This document shows, piece after piece, positions 51,608 to 59,561 of a stretch of DNA of 64,000 nucleotides (within the stretch, counting starts at the first letter, position 1; every line of letters begins with the position of its first letter). The notes beneath the pieces are model-generated. The model saw only the letters and a list, made by a program, of their open reading frames with translations, had not been told where the DNA came from and made no database searches. The DNA is from Clostridia bacterium (lineage in GTDB: Bacteria > Bacillota > Clostridia > Oscillospirales > CAG-272): assembly GCA_017399105.1 (NCBI GenBank), contig JAFQEJ010000003.1, positions 83,213-147,212 of the forward strand, written 5' to 3'. The position numbers and the translations under genes are program-made.

Positions 51608-52714
51608 TTATTTCAGGGGAATTTCCAGGTAGATGTCATAGTGGACGGTGGGGTCGTCTTCAATCGTATAATGATCGCCTGTAATGAGAATCTTTACGAC
51701 CTCATCCACATGGATGGGCTTGCTGAAGGAGAAGGATGCTTTTGTATCGGTGATATCATACATGGTATAATGAACATCAAGTGTTGTCAGACCGCCGCCA
51801 AGCATACTTCCGTCCGCAAACTCGAGGACAAAGGTCAGTTCATTTTCATAGAGCACGCCCTTTCTGCCGACGGGATCACCGCCCGATTTCTTGAATTTTT
51901 CGAGGATTTCTTCGGTGGGCACATAATCGGGATCAACCTGACTGCCTTCAAGAATTTCGATAAAACCTTCGCCTTCAAAGGTGATCGAGAAGGGGGTCGC
52001 GGTAATCTTATCCACCCGAACAGTCTCGTTTCCAATGCTTTGATCAAGCAGCACCATCTCAGCAAGCGTTGTCGGAACGCTCAGCGCATACTCCCATTCG
52101 CCATCATAGAGCATGTAATCTTCCATATAATACATCTGACCCGCGGGATGCTGATCATCGTAGATGAAGCGCACCTTCACGCCGACATCCATCACTCCAT
52201 CATGCAGACTTTCCATCTCACTGCGGAAGCTGATGGGATTGATATAGAAAGTCGCCTCACAACTGCCCTCGGGGTAAATGTACATCATTGTGGTGATGCC
52301 TTCCTTTCCGTCGAGCGAAATCTCGCAGAGTGCTCTGTAATCATGCTCGCTCGCCCGTCCCAGCGGCTCAGGCGTGGTCAGTCTTCCGCCGAGATGCAGA
52401 TTATATTCGTCGCAGTAAGCCTGGGTGAACTCGAACACCACATCCTCATTCCCGCTTGTTACCACCGTCACATCGGGAGCCGAAGCCAGCCTGTCAGCAT
52501 CCTCACCGAAGACGATATCAAATCCGCCCCGTATCCCCACATATGCCGATACGGAAGCCGTCAGAATCATCACCGCCGCCAGCCCGCAGACAAGCGCGCG
52601 CTTCAGGCTGACGCTCTTCCTTTTCTCAAAATTGCCCGCTGTGATGCGCTCCGCCAGATCACCTTGCGGCAGCTCATGGGCAGTTGCACTTTGAATCAAA
52701 TCGCTCAGTTTCAT
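51608..52714 (-). CDS. Anti-sigma factor-like membrane protein
   Basis: 368 residues. A cytoplasmic N terminus of about 38 residues (MKLSDLIQSATAHELPQ) is followed by one membrane helix (ALVCGLAAVMILTASVSAYVG) and a long extracellular part of beta strands, the layout of DUF4179/RsgI-type anti-sigma factors. The start overlaps the sigma-factor stop by 4 bp, so the two are coupled. It should hold the sigma factor inactive until an outside signal. Confidence 0.8.
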   Translation of the reverse strand: MKLSDLIQSATAHELPQGDLAERITAGNFEKRKSVSLKRALVCGLAAVMILTASVSAYVGIRGGFDIVFGEDADRLASAPDVTVVTSGNEDVVFEFTQAYCDEYNLHLGGRLTTPEPLGRASEHDYRALCEISLDGKEGITTMMYIYPEGSCEATFYINPISFRSEMESLHDGVMDVGVKVRFIYDDQHPAGQMYYMEDYMLYDGEWEYALSVPTTLAEMVLLDQSIGNETVRVDKITATPFSITFEGEGFIEILEGSQVDPDYVPTEEILEKFKKSGGDPVGRKGVLYENELTFVLEFADGSMLGGGLTTLDVHYTMYDITDTKASFSFSKPIHVDEVVKILITGDHYTIEDDPTVHYDIYLEIPLK

Positions 52715-53256
52715 GATAAATCTCCTTTCGTCATCTCTTCCCGCAGTCTCTTCAGTCCGCGGTAGAGCTTATTTTTCACAAAGGACTGCCCACAGCCGAG
52801 CGCGGCCGCAATCTCGGGAATGGTAAGCCCTATGCTGTAATAGAGATGAAAGATGCGCCGCGTGTCCATATCAAAGCCTGCAATCAGCGAAGCTGCTGAC
52901 TGCACTTCCATGCGCTCCATCACAATCTCCTCGGCGGACATCACCTCAAGGGCAGCGTCGGTAATCTCAAGCTCATCGCCCTCCTCACCGACCACCGTCA
53001 GCGGAACGTCCCGCAGCTTTTCGCGCAGGCTGTAGTGCCGCCAGAGATGATGCTTTGCCAGCTTCATGCAGAGGGCAGCGGGATTCTGTATGTACTCCAC
53101 TCCACGCTCGTTGAGGATGCGCCAGACCTCGCACCAGACCTCCTGGGCAATATCTCCGATCTCGGCAACATCGCCGCACTTGGAGGTTATGTAAATCAGC
53201 ACCTTCCTGCTGTGCGCTTCGTAAAGCGCATGGAATCGCTTTTCGATATCGGTCAT
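52711..53256 (-). CDS. ECF-type RNA polymerase sigma factor
   Basis: 181 residues from the ATG at 53256 (AAAGGTGGTG). Region 2 (about 10-75; DIAQEVWCEVWRILNERG) and region 4 (about 125-175; FHLYYSIGLTIPEIAAALGCGQSFVKNKLYRGLKRLREE) are clear. The DIAQEVW motif is the region 2.1/2.2 core. It is cotranscribed with its anti-sigma factor and would direct an envelope or stress regulon. Divergent from the nitrilase-GDPD gene. Confidence 0.93.
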   Translation of the reverse strand: MTDIEKRFHALYEAHSRKVLIYITSKCGDVAEIGDIAQEVWCEVWRILNERGVEYIQNPAALCMKLAKHHLWRHYSLREKLRDVPLTVVGEEGDELEITDAALEVMSAEEIVMERMEVQSAASLIAGFDMDTRRIFHLYYSIGLTIPEIAAALGCGQSFVKNKLYRGLKRLREEMTKGDLS

Positions 53257-53346
53257 GCTCTCACCACCTTTCACCCTATTAGAGTTGAACTGAGGCAAAA
53301 AAGTTTCACCTGTTCCAAAATTCATTCTGCGTTCATCCCAATTTTA

Positions 53347-53375
53347 TTGACGAACCAAATACACTGTGATATAAT
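53347..53375 (+). promoter_or_regulatory. Promoter of the nitrilase-GDPD operon
   Basis: TTGACG (53347-53352), 17 bp, TATAAT (53370-53375), then an AAGGAAGG site before the ATG at 53413. Confidence 0.8.
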
Positions 53376-53412
53376 AACGGCAAGATATTCATAAATTCAA
53401 GGAAGGATTACC

Positions 53413-55023
53413 ATGAAAGCCTGTATCCTCCAGCCCCCCTATTCAAGAGATATATCCCTCTCGGATGAATACTTTGACTATAAGCTGAAGCTGCTGGACG
53501 AATGCGATGAGAGCATCGACATCATCGTCCTCCCCGAATACAGCGACGTTCCCTGCGCCACCTCCACCCTGGAGGAGACGCTGTACTGGCACAACCGCTG
53601 TATTGAGGTGCTCCTCGGAAAATGCATCGAAACAGCAAAGCGCTGCTCGGCGATGGTTTTTGTAAACGCCCTCTTCGAGGTTGAAGCGGGAAAATACCGC
53701 AACACCACCTATGTCTATAACCGCGAGGGAAAACTCGTGGGGCAGTATTTCAAAAAGCATCTGCCGCCGCTGGAGTTTGAAACCCTCGCCCTCGATTCGG
53801 CATACACCTTTGAGCCCTCCGCTCCCTATATTCTTGAGCTTGAGGGGCTGCGCTTCGGCTTCCTCACCTGCTACGATTTCTATTTCTACGAAGCCACCGC
53901 TGCCATCGCAAGAGAGAATGCAGACATCATCATCGGCTGCTCGCTCCAGCGAAGCGATACCCATGACGCCATCGAGATCATGTGCCGTCATCTCGCCTAC
54001 AACACCAATGCCTATGTGCTCCGCTCCTCGGTCAGCTTTGCGGAGGACTCGGAGATCTGCGGTGCCTCCATGGCAGTCTCCCCCTACGGAAAGGTAATTG
54101 CCAACATGAAGGGACGCTTCGGTGCAGTAACCGTGGAATTCGATCCCGCCGACAAGCACTTCAAGCCGGCAGGCTACGGCAATCCCCCCGCATCTCACCA
54201 TGAATACATCGAATACGGACGCAAGCCCTGGCAGTATCGCCCTGCAGGCAGTGCCATCATCCCCCACGACGGCATCCTGCCCTACCCACGCGTCTGCGCC
54301 CACCGCGGCTTCAGCAGGGTTGCCCCAGAGAACAGCATGCCCGCCTTCGGTGCCGCCATTGCACTCGGTGCCAAAGAGATCGAATTTGACCTCTGGCCTA
54401 CCGCAGACGGCGAGATTGTCTCCTGCCACGACGCCAACCTGGATCGGGTGAGTACAGGCACGGGCTATATCACCGACCACACCCTCGCCCGACTTGAAGA
54501 GCTCGACTTTGGCATCAAATTCGGCGAAGCGTTTGAGGGCCTGCACATTGTCCGCTTTGAGGAAATCCTGCAGAAATTCGCCTGCCAGACCATCATGAAC
54601 ATCCACATCAAGCCCCTCTCCTACAGCGCCCCCTATCCCGAGGAGCTGATGAAGAAAATCCTCGCGCTGATCAGACGCTATGACTGCGAAAAGCATGTCT
54701 ATCTGATGCTCGAAACCGATGAAATGATCGCCCAGTTCAAGGCGTATGCGCCCCACATCAAGGTCTGTGTCGGTCATCTTGCCGCCCGTCCCTGGGAAAT
54801 CGTCGACCGCGCCATCGCCCTCGGCTGTGAGCGAGTACAGCTCTACAAGCCCTACTTCAACCGCGAAATGATAGAAAAAGCCCACGCGCATGGCATCATC
54901 TGCAATGTCTTCTGGTCGGACGATCCCAAGGAAGCGCGAGACTTCCTCGACATGGGCATCGATGTGATTCTCTCAAATGATTACAACCGCATAGCGAACA
55001 CCGTGAAAGAATATAAAAAATAA
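53413..55023 (+). CDS. Nitrilase-superfamily / glycerophosphodiester phosphodiesterase fusion
   Basis: 536 residues, two complete enzymes in one chain. N-terminal carbon-nitrogen hydrolase (about 1-265): triad Glu42 (VLPEYSD), Lys114 (FKKHLPP) and Cys153 (FLTCYDF). C-terminal GDPD TIM barrel (about 292-530): His297-Arg298 (VCAHRGFSRVAPENS), Glu306, EFDLWPTADGEIVSCHD with His339, and VILSNDYNRI at the end. No signal peptide. The first part should cleave an amide, the second a glycerophosphodiester, as from N-acylated or amine-headed phospholipid breakdown; this pairing is an inference. An iron alcohol dehydrogenase follows by 25 bp. Confidence 0.92.
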   Translation: MKACILQPPYSRDISLSDEYFDYKLKLLDECDESIDIIVLPEYSDVPCATSTLEETLYWHNRCIEVLLGKCIETAKRCSAMVFVNALFEVEAGKYRNTTYVYNREGKLVGQYFKKHLPPLEFETLALDSAYTFEPSAPYILELEGLRFGFLTCYDFYFYEATAAIARENADIIIGCSLQRSDTHDAIEIMCRHLAYNTNAYVLRSSVSFAEDSEICGASMAVSPYGKVIANMKGRFGAVTVEFDPADKHFKPAGYGNPPASHHEYIEYGRKPWQYRPAGSAIIPHDGILPYPRVCAHRGFSRVAPENSMPAFGAAIALGAKEIEFDLWPTADGEIVSCHDANLDRVSTGTGYITDHTLARLEELDFGIKFGEAFEGLHIVRFEEILQKFACQTIMNIHIKPLSYSAPYPEELMKKILALIRRYDCEKHVYLMLETDEMIAQFKAYAPHIKVCVGHLAARPWEIVDRAIALGCERVQLYKPYFNREMIEKAHAHGIICNVFWSDDPKEARDFLDMGIDVILSNDYNRIANTVKEYKK

Positions 55024-55048
55024 ATTTATATAAACGGAGGAATTTCCA

Positions 55049-56197
55049 ATGGCAAACAGATTCGTACTCAATGAAACCAGCTACCACGGCAAGGGCGCCA
55101 TCGCCGAGATCGCAAACGAGATCAAGGCACGCGCATTTGCAAAGGCTCTCGTCTGCTCCGACCCCGATCTTGTCAAGTTCGGCGTTACCAAGAAGGTCAC
55201 CGACATTCTCGATGCGGCAGCCATCCCCTATGAGCTTTACAGCAACATCAAGCCCAACCCCACCATCGAAAATGTTCAGTCGGGCGTTGAAGCTTACAAG
55301 GCATGCGGTGCCGACTGTATCGTAGCTATCGGCGGCGGCTCTTCCATCGACACCGCAAAGGCAATCGCAATCATCATCGCCAACCCCGAATTTGCTGATG
55401 TCCGTTCTCTCGAGGGCGTCGCTCCCACCAAAAACAAGTGTGTTCCGATCATCGCCGTTCCCACCACCGCAGGCACCGCTGCTGAGGTTACCATCAACTA
55501 TGTCATCACCGATGCAGAGAAAAACCGCAAGATGGTCTGCGTAGACGTTCACGACATCCCCGTTGTTGCCGTTGTTGACCCTGATATGATGAGCACCATG
55601 CCCAAGGGTCTGACCGCCGCAACCGGTATGGATGCCCTCACCCATGCCATCGAAGGCTACATCACAGCCGGCGCATGGGAGCTTTCCGACATGTTCCACA
55701 TCAAGGCAATCGAGCTGATCGCGAAGACCCTGCGTGCCGCAGTTGAAGGCACCGATGAAGGCCGCGAAGGCATGGCACTCGGTCAGTATATCGCCGGCAT
55801 GGGCTTCTCCAATGTGGGTCTCGGTATCGTTCATTCGATGGCTCATCCCCTCGGCGCACTCTATGACACTCCTCACGGCGTAGCAAATGCCATTATTCTC
55901 CCCACCGTTATGGAGTACAACGCACCCGCAACCGGTGAGAAGTACCGCGACATCGCAGTCGCTATGGGCGTTAAGGGCGTTGATGCCATGACCCTCGAGG
56001 AAGCACGCAAGGCAGCCATCGACGCAGTCAAGCAGCTCTCCGCAGATGTAGGCATCCCCGCTGACCTGAAGGAAATCGTCAAGTGTGAGGACCTCGACTT
56101 CCTCGCACAGTCCGCATACGACGATGCATGCCGCCCCGGCAACCCCAGAGAGACCTCTGTTGAGGAGATCAAGGCGCTCTATCTGTCGCTGCTTTAA
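55049..56197 (+). CDS. Iron-containing alcohol dehydrogenase
   Basis: 382 residues of the Fe-ADH family: NAD site in CIVAIGGGSSIDTAKAIAI, IPTTAGT-like VPTTAGTAAE, metal ligands in TGMDALTHAIEGYI and GIVHSMAHPLGALYDTPHGVANAIILP (three His). Close to lactaldehyde/propanediol or glycerol-type dehydrogenases (FucO, DhaT). Cotranscribed with the nitrilase-GDPD gene, so it may handle a glycerol, ethanolamine-derived or similar alcohol from that enzyme. Strong RBS (GGAGG) and codon bias suggest high expression. Confidence 0.95.
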   Translation: MANRFVLNETSYHGKGAIAEIANEIKARAFAKALVCSDPDLVKFGVTKKVTDILDAAAIPYELYSNIKPNPTIENVQSGVEAYKACGADCIVAIGGGSSIDTAKAIAIIIANPEFADVRSLEGVAPTKNKCVPIIAVPTTAGTAAEVTINYVITDAEKNRKMVCVDVHDIPVVAVVDPDMMSTMPKGLTAATGMDALTHAIEGYITAGAWELSDMFHIKAIELIAKTLRAAVEGTDEGREGMALGQYIAGMGFSNVGLGIVHSMAHPLGALYDTPHGVANAIILPTVMEYNAPATGEKYRDIAVAMGVKGVDAMTLEEARKAAIDAVKQLSADVGIPADLKEIVKCEDLDFLAQSAYDDACRPGNPRETSVEEIKALYLSLL

Positions 56198-56214
56198 TTG
56201 ATATTGCATTACGA

Positions 56215-56242
56215 AGAGGATGGCGAAAGCTGTCCTCTTTTT
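56215..56242 (+). terminator. Intrinsic terminator after the Fe-ADH gene
   Basis: AGAGGATGGC-GAAA-GCTGTCCTCT followed by TTTTT. Confidence 0.85.
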
Positions 56243-56291
56243 GTGATGTTTGCACAATAACAACATTTCATCTTTATGATATGTTACAATT

Positions 56292-56320
56292 GACAAAATT
56301 TCACATATATGTTATACTAA
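56292..56320 (+). promoter_or_regulatory. Promoter of the small secreted-protein gene
   Basis: TTGACA (56292-56297), 17 bp, TATACT (56315-56320). It leaves an unusually long leader of about 130 nt before the ATG at 56457, containing a second TATAAT-like box near 56403. Confidence 0.65.
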
Positions 56321-56456
56321 AATCAAAAAGCTTCACCACTCCCCGACCGAAATCGCAGAAAAGAGAACTCCAATGGGCTAATAAACCGAGCATCATTCCC
56401 CCTATAATATTGTCCGATTTTGAACACATTCTCACAATATTCACAGGAGGTTTCTT

Positions 56457-56924
56457 ATGAAACATTATATTAAAAAATTCATTCCCATTTTACTCGCCCT
56501 TTTCATGCTCTGTGCGCAGACATTGCCTGTATATGCGCACTGCGACAGCGGTTTTGATACTGCTTTTGTATTCACACTGGCAGGTGATTTGCACGCTTTT
56601 CCCGAAACCAACTTCAGCGACAGCGCATATGCGGTATCGAGTGTAAGCTTGATTGATTCAGGAGATTATCAAGTTACATCCTTTAATGCCAGTGTATATA
56701 TTTATAATAACATCTCCGGAGCAAGTGACACCCAACAATCATCATGGGTTCGTTCTCAAAATGCACCTAATCTGAGTATCTCTACTCCATCTGCTTCATT
56801 AACAATTGCTCATGGTGCGTCAAGTTATCATTCAGCCAGTGCAGCGCATCTTGACTCGTATGGGTTAGCTATCGAGTACGATTATGCTATTGTTAATAAT
56901 ACAAGCAGCGCAAATTTTGATTAA
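56457..56924 (+). CDS. Small secreted protein of unknown function
   Basis: 155 residues. Clear signal peptide (IPILLALFMLCAQTLPVYA, cleavage after about residue 27). The mature 128 residues are Ser/Ala/Asn-rich with few charged residues (QQSSWVRSQNAPNLSISTPSASLTIAHG; SYHSASAAHLDSYGLAIEYDYAIVNNTSS), probably all-beta. The ATG follows CAGGAGG. Its composition is AT-richer than most genes here. It forms an island with the following lipoprotein gene and ends at a hairpin at 56932. Function unknown. Confidence 0.75.
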   Translation: MKHYIKKFIPILLALFMLCAQTLPVYAHCDSGFDTAFVFTLAGDLHAFPETNFSDSAYAVSSVSLIDSGDYQVTSFNASVYIYNNISGASDTQQSSWVRSQNAPNLSISTPSASLTIAHGASSYHSASAAHLDSYGLAIEYDYAIVNNTSSANFD

Positions 56925-56931
56925 CACGAAA

Positions 56932-56963
56932 AATTGGGGTGTTGCAAATGCAACATCCCAATT
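56932..56963 (+). terminator. Hairpin resembling hairpin I of the structured repeat
   Basis: AATTGGGGTGTTGCA pairs with TGCAACATCCCAATT (one G-U pair). It shares GTTGCAAATG with the repeat family's hairpin I. No strong T run follows, so termination may be partial and let the next gene be transcribed. Confidence 0.65.
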
Positions 56964-56970
56964 AACGAAT

Positions 56971-56995
56971 TATGATATGATATGATATGATATGA
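56971..56995 (+). repeat. Five TATGA pentanucleotide repeats abutting a start codon
   Basis: Five perfect tandem TATGA units. Each contains an ATG, but only the last (56992) opens the lipoprotein frame; the others run into stop codons within a few codons. No Shine-Dalgarno sequence is visible next to the array. Confidence 0.9.
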
Positions 56996-58257
56996 AAAAT
57001 AATATAAAAAATAGACTTATCCTCATTCTTTTGATATACATTATCTTCACTTTAACAGGATGTAATAATACCACATCAGAGAAAGAACCACTCATCCCCT
57101 ACATCAAACGAGACCCCAGCATCAAAATGAACACCCACTCCGGTCTTACAACTGATGGAAGCAATATATATTTCACCGCAATTGTAGGAAGCGATACCGC
57201 GCAGTTATCCTATTCACCTCAAACAAACATCTATTCACGTCTTTGCAATGATCCGTTGTGTGATCACAAAAGTTCATGCTACATCAGCCATATTCGCACC
57301 GACAGTGAATTTATCTTCCACCAGAATTACGCATATTTTTATCACTTTGATCTGACATACAAAGCCAAAGACCCCAATGCAAATCCATCTGTAAACTTCA
57401 TCAGATATGACTTGATAAACAATCAGTACCGCCTATACCAAACAATAGAGGGATATAAGCTACACACAAAGTTAAACTGTCTGTATGCCGGAGATTACAG
57501 ATATTATTACGATATGGTTGATGTAAGCGAAACAACCGAAGCAGATACCGACAACTTTGAATATTCATTAATGAGGCAGAATTTGTACAACCGAAACACC
57601 GAGACTGTGTACACCGGAGTTTACATTGCAGAAGATTATTTTACTCCGCTTGTTGCTGTTCCTGGGAAAGTATTTTTCAAACTTCCCACTTCTATTGAAG
57701 TACGCGATGAACAGAGCTTGGATGTGTTGAAAAGAATCGAGATTGTTTTCGGAAATGCAACCTATGACGGCACATACATTTATGGAACAGCCTGGAAACA
57801 GGATTCTGAAGGAACCTATCTTTACCGCATGAATCCCGATACCTATGAAATTGAGGAATTTATTATTCCCGGAAAAATATCCACCTATTGGCTGGGAGAT
57901 GATTATATATATTTTATCACCAATCAGAAAAAAACAACCGAACGGGCACATGGCATGCATGAATATCCCGATTCCACCATCTTCAAGCTCTCCAAAGCAT
58001 CCCTTGACAGCGGTACTCCCGATATCAAAATGTTGGCAACCTTCGATGGCGCTTTCGACAAAACCTACATAGAAGACAACGCCCTGGTCGAACTGGACGG
58101 TGCACTTTATGGTTTCTACGGTACCTTCAACGAAAATGTGCATGAATTCGAAAGCGGAATCGACGGATTTTCCTCCACACGCAACGGCTGCGACTTCCTT
58201 ATCCGCATCGACTGCGAAACAGGCGAAATTTCGATTGTTGAGGGAACAGTAAGATAA
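56992..58257 (+). CDS. Lipoprotein with beta-propeller-like repeats
   Basis: 421 residues. Signal peptide with lipobox FTLTGC (Cys about 24). The body has repeated blades of the type GSNIYFTAIVG, GTYIYGTAWKQD, GDDYIYFITNQ and GALYGFYGTF, as in DUF5050-like propellers, and a CNDPLCDHKSSC cluster common in clostridial lipoproteins. AT-rich and distinct in codon use from neighbours. The start is fixed by the signal peptide, yet has no RBS and follows a TATGA repeat. It ends 7 bp before repeat copy C. Confidence 0.82.
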   Translation: MKNNIKNRLILILLIYIIFTLTGCNNTTSEKEPLIPYIKRDPSIKMNTHSGLTTDGSNIYFTAIVGSDTAQLSYSPQTNIYSRLCNDPLCDHKSSCYISHIRTDSEFIFHQNYAYFYHFDLTYKAKDPNANPSVNFIRYDLINNQYRLYQTIEGYKLHTKLNCLYAGDYRYYYDMVDVSETTEADTDNFEYSLMRQNLYNRNTETVYTGVYIAEDYFTPLVAVPGKVFFKLPTSIEVRDEQSLDVLKRIEIVFGNATYDGTYIYGTAWKQDSEGTYLYRMNPDTYEIEEFIIPGKISTYWLGDDYIYFITNQKKTTERAHGMHEYPDSTIFKLSKASLDSGTPDIKMLATFDGAFDKTYIEDNALVELDGALYGFYGTFNENVHEFESGIDGFSSTRNGCDFLIRIDCETGEISIVEGTVR

Positions 58258-58264
58258 AAAATAG

Positions 58265-58422
58265 GGGCTGTTTCAAATGTTCCATTTGAAACAGCCCAGC
58301 CACAAAATCTTTGATTTTAGGACGCATATTGATTGGTTTTCGGGCATAAAATGCCCGAAAATGACGGTCATTGACCGGCAAAATCAATATCCAAGGGGCT
58401 GACGCATGCAAATGCGACAGCC
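58265..58422 (+). repeat. Structured multi-hairpin repeat, copy C
   Basis: Same element as copies A and B: hairpin I 58265-58297 (15-bp stem GGGCTGTTTCAAATG), a decayed hairpin II (CCACAAAATC / GATTTTAGG), outer stem ATATTGATT (58326-58334) / AATCAATAT (58382-58390), IIIa 58337-58361 (TTTTCGGGCAT, 11 bp), IIIb CGGTC-ATT-GACCG and hairpin IV about 58397-58422. Versus copy A, hairpin I has one and IIIa two compensated base-pair changes. Its last third is read as the C terminus of the convergent GNAT gene. Confidence 0.9.
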
Positions 58423-58910
58423 TCTTCGCATTTCTGATATGCCATGCGCGGATCGCCGTTCTCGAGATAAATTACTCCGCAATAGCGAAATCCGTTCTTT
58501 TCAAGCGACCTCTGCATGGGGAAATTATCCCTGTGCGTGTCGATCTTCAGATTCCCGCAGCGCTCATAGCCGAAGGCAAAGCACCTCGATGCAATCCCCC
58601 TCCGATGGGCGTTGGCTCCTACCGCAATACGGTGAATCACGCCGTAGGGTGCATCATTCAGCCATGCGCCGTTAATCTTCGCGTAGGTAGGATCATCGCC
58701 GAAGAAATAGCAGAAGACACCGAAAATCTCCTCCCCCTCGCAGACTACATAAAAACGGTCGGCTGCCAGATCCTCCCGCACAATCTCCTCCGAAGGATAG
58801 GCTCCGTTCCATTGCTCATGGTTGCCGTTCTCACGCATATAGGCGCGCCCCTCGGCATAGATCTCCATAATCCGGGGAAGATCGGCAGGGGTGGCATGTC
58901 GAATTTCCAT
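58368..58910 (-). CDS. GNAT-family N-acetyltransferase with repeat-derived C terminus
   Basis: 180 residues from the ATG at 58910 (AAAAGGAGCG). A GNAT fold: MEIRHATPADLPRIMEIYAEGRAYM, then FYVVCEGEEIFGVFCYFF, and the acetyl-CoA loop IHRIAVGANAHRRGIASRCFAFGYE, LEKNGFRYCGVIYLENGDPRMAYQK near the end. The last residues (AVAFACVSPLDIDFAGQ) are encoded inside repeat copy C, so the original stop was lost when the element arrived or was never there. Substrate unknown. Confidence 0.9.
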   Translation of the reverse strand: MEIRHATPADLPRIMEIYAEGRAYMRENGNHEQWNGAYPSEEIVREDLAADRFYVVCEGEEIFGVFCYFFGDDPTYAKINGAWLNDAPYGVIHRIAVGANAHRRGIASRCFAFGYERCGNLKIDTHRDNFPMQRSLEKNGFRYCGVIYLENGDPRMAYQKCEEAVAFACVSPLDIDFAGQ

Positions 58911-59002
58911 AAAATCGCTCCTTTTTGCTCTTATGCGAAACAGTATATCACAGCCCCCTGCCAATGTCAAGCCTTATTCCGCCGACCGCATGACAGCAGC
59001 AT

Positions 59003-59491
59003 TTATCTTGTATAAATCATCCGAATCTCTTTATTCATGCTTCCCAGCTTCACATCAACCTCACAGCCATCGGCTGCAAAGCCGTATCGGGTGTAAAAAT
59101 CGATGGCTCGTCTGTTGCCCTTCAGCACCCAAAGGGCAATCTTCGGGTAATCGGCAAGCTTTTCACATGCCGCCTTCATCAGCTCATAGCCGATCTTTCT
59201 GCCCTGATATTCGGCAAGCAAATAGATTGCATAGACCTCGCCGCAGCCGGGCATGCTGCCGTCACGGTAAGCACCGTATCCGACAAAGCCCACAACACGC
59301 TCGCCGTCCATGGCAACCAGCAGCCGGTCGGGGAACTTCTCTGCGATGGCAAGGCATCTTTCGTAGGTCATGTTCGCAAGATATCCCTCATCAACCAGAC
59401 CAGCATAGGTCTCCTGCCAGGATTTATAATGGACATAAGCCTTGCCCTCAATTTCGGCTCTGCTCTCCATCGGCTTGATAATAATGCTCAT
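59003..59491 (-). CDS. GNAT-family N-acetyltransferase
   Basis: 162 residues from the ATG at 59491 (AAGGAGAAG). GNAT features: RAEIEGKAYVHYKSWQETYAGLVDEGYL at the N terminus, VVGFVGYGAYRD, the acetyl-CoA site VYAIYLLAEYQGRKIGYELMKAACEKL, and GNRRAIDFYTRYGFAADG. It resembles YjgM/RimI-like small-molecule or amine acetyltransferases. It lies on the same strand as the preceding GNAT; a shared transcript is possible. Confidence 0.92.
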   Translation of the reverse strand: MSIIIKPMESRAEIEGKAYVHYKSWQETYAGLVDEGYLANMTYERCLAIAEKFPDRLLVAMDGERVVGFVGYGAYRDGSMPGCGEVYAIYLLAEYQGRKIGYELMKAACEKLADYPKIALWVLKGNRRAIDFYTRYGFAADGCEVDVKLGSMNKEIRMIYTR

Positions 59492-59561
59492 GATGTTCTT
59501 CTCCTTTTGTGAACTTACATCAGTATAGCACATCTCCGAGCATTTTGCAAGGAGCGTCGGA

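Noticed and set aside
53443..54891. A 482-codon open frame antisense to the nitrilase-GDPD gene
   Set aside because: Same shadow effect; the + strand gene has complete catalytic motifs in two domains.
54896..56296. A 466-codon open frame antisense to the Fe-ADH gene
   Set aside because: Cys- and Gly-rich, no domain, covers a certain gene and its terminator.
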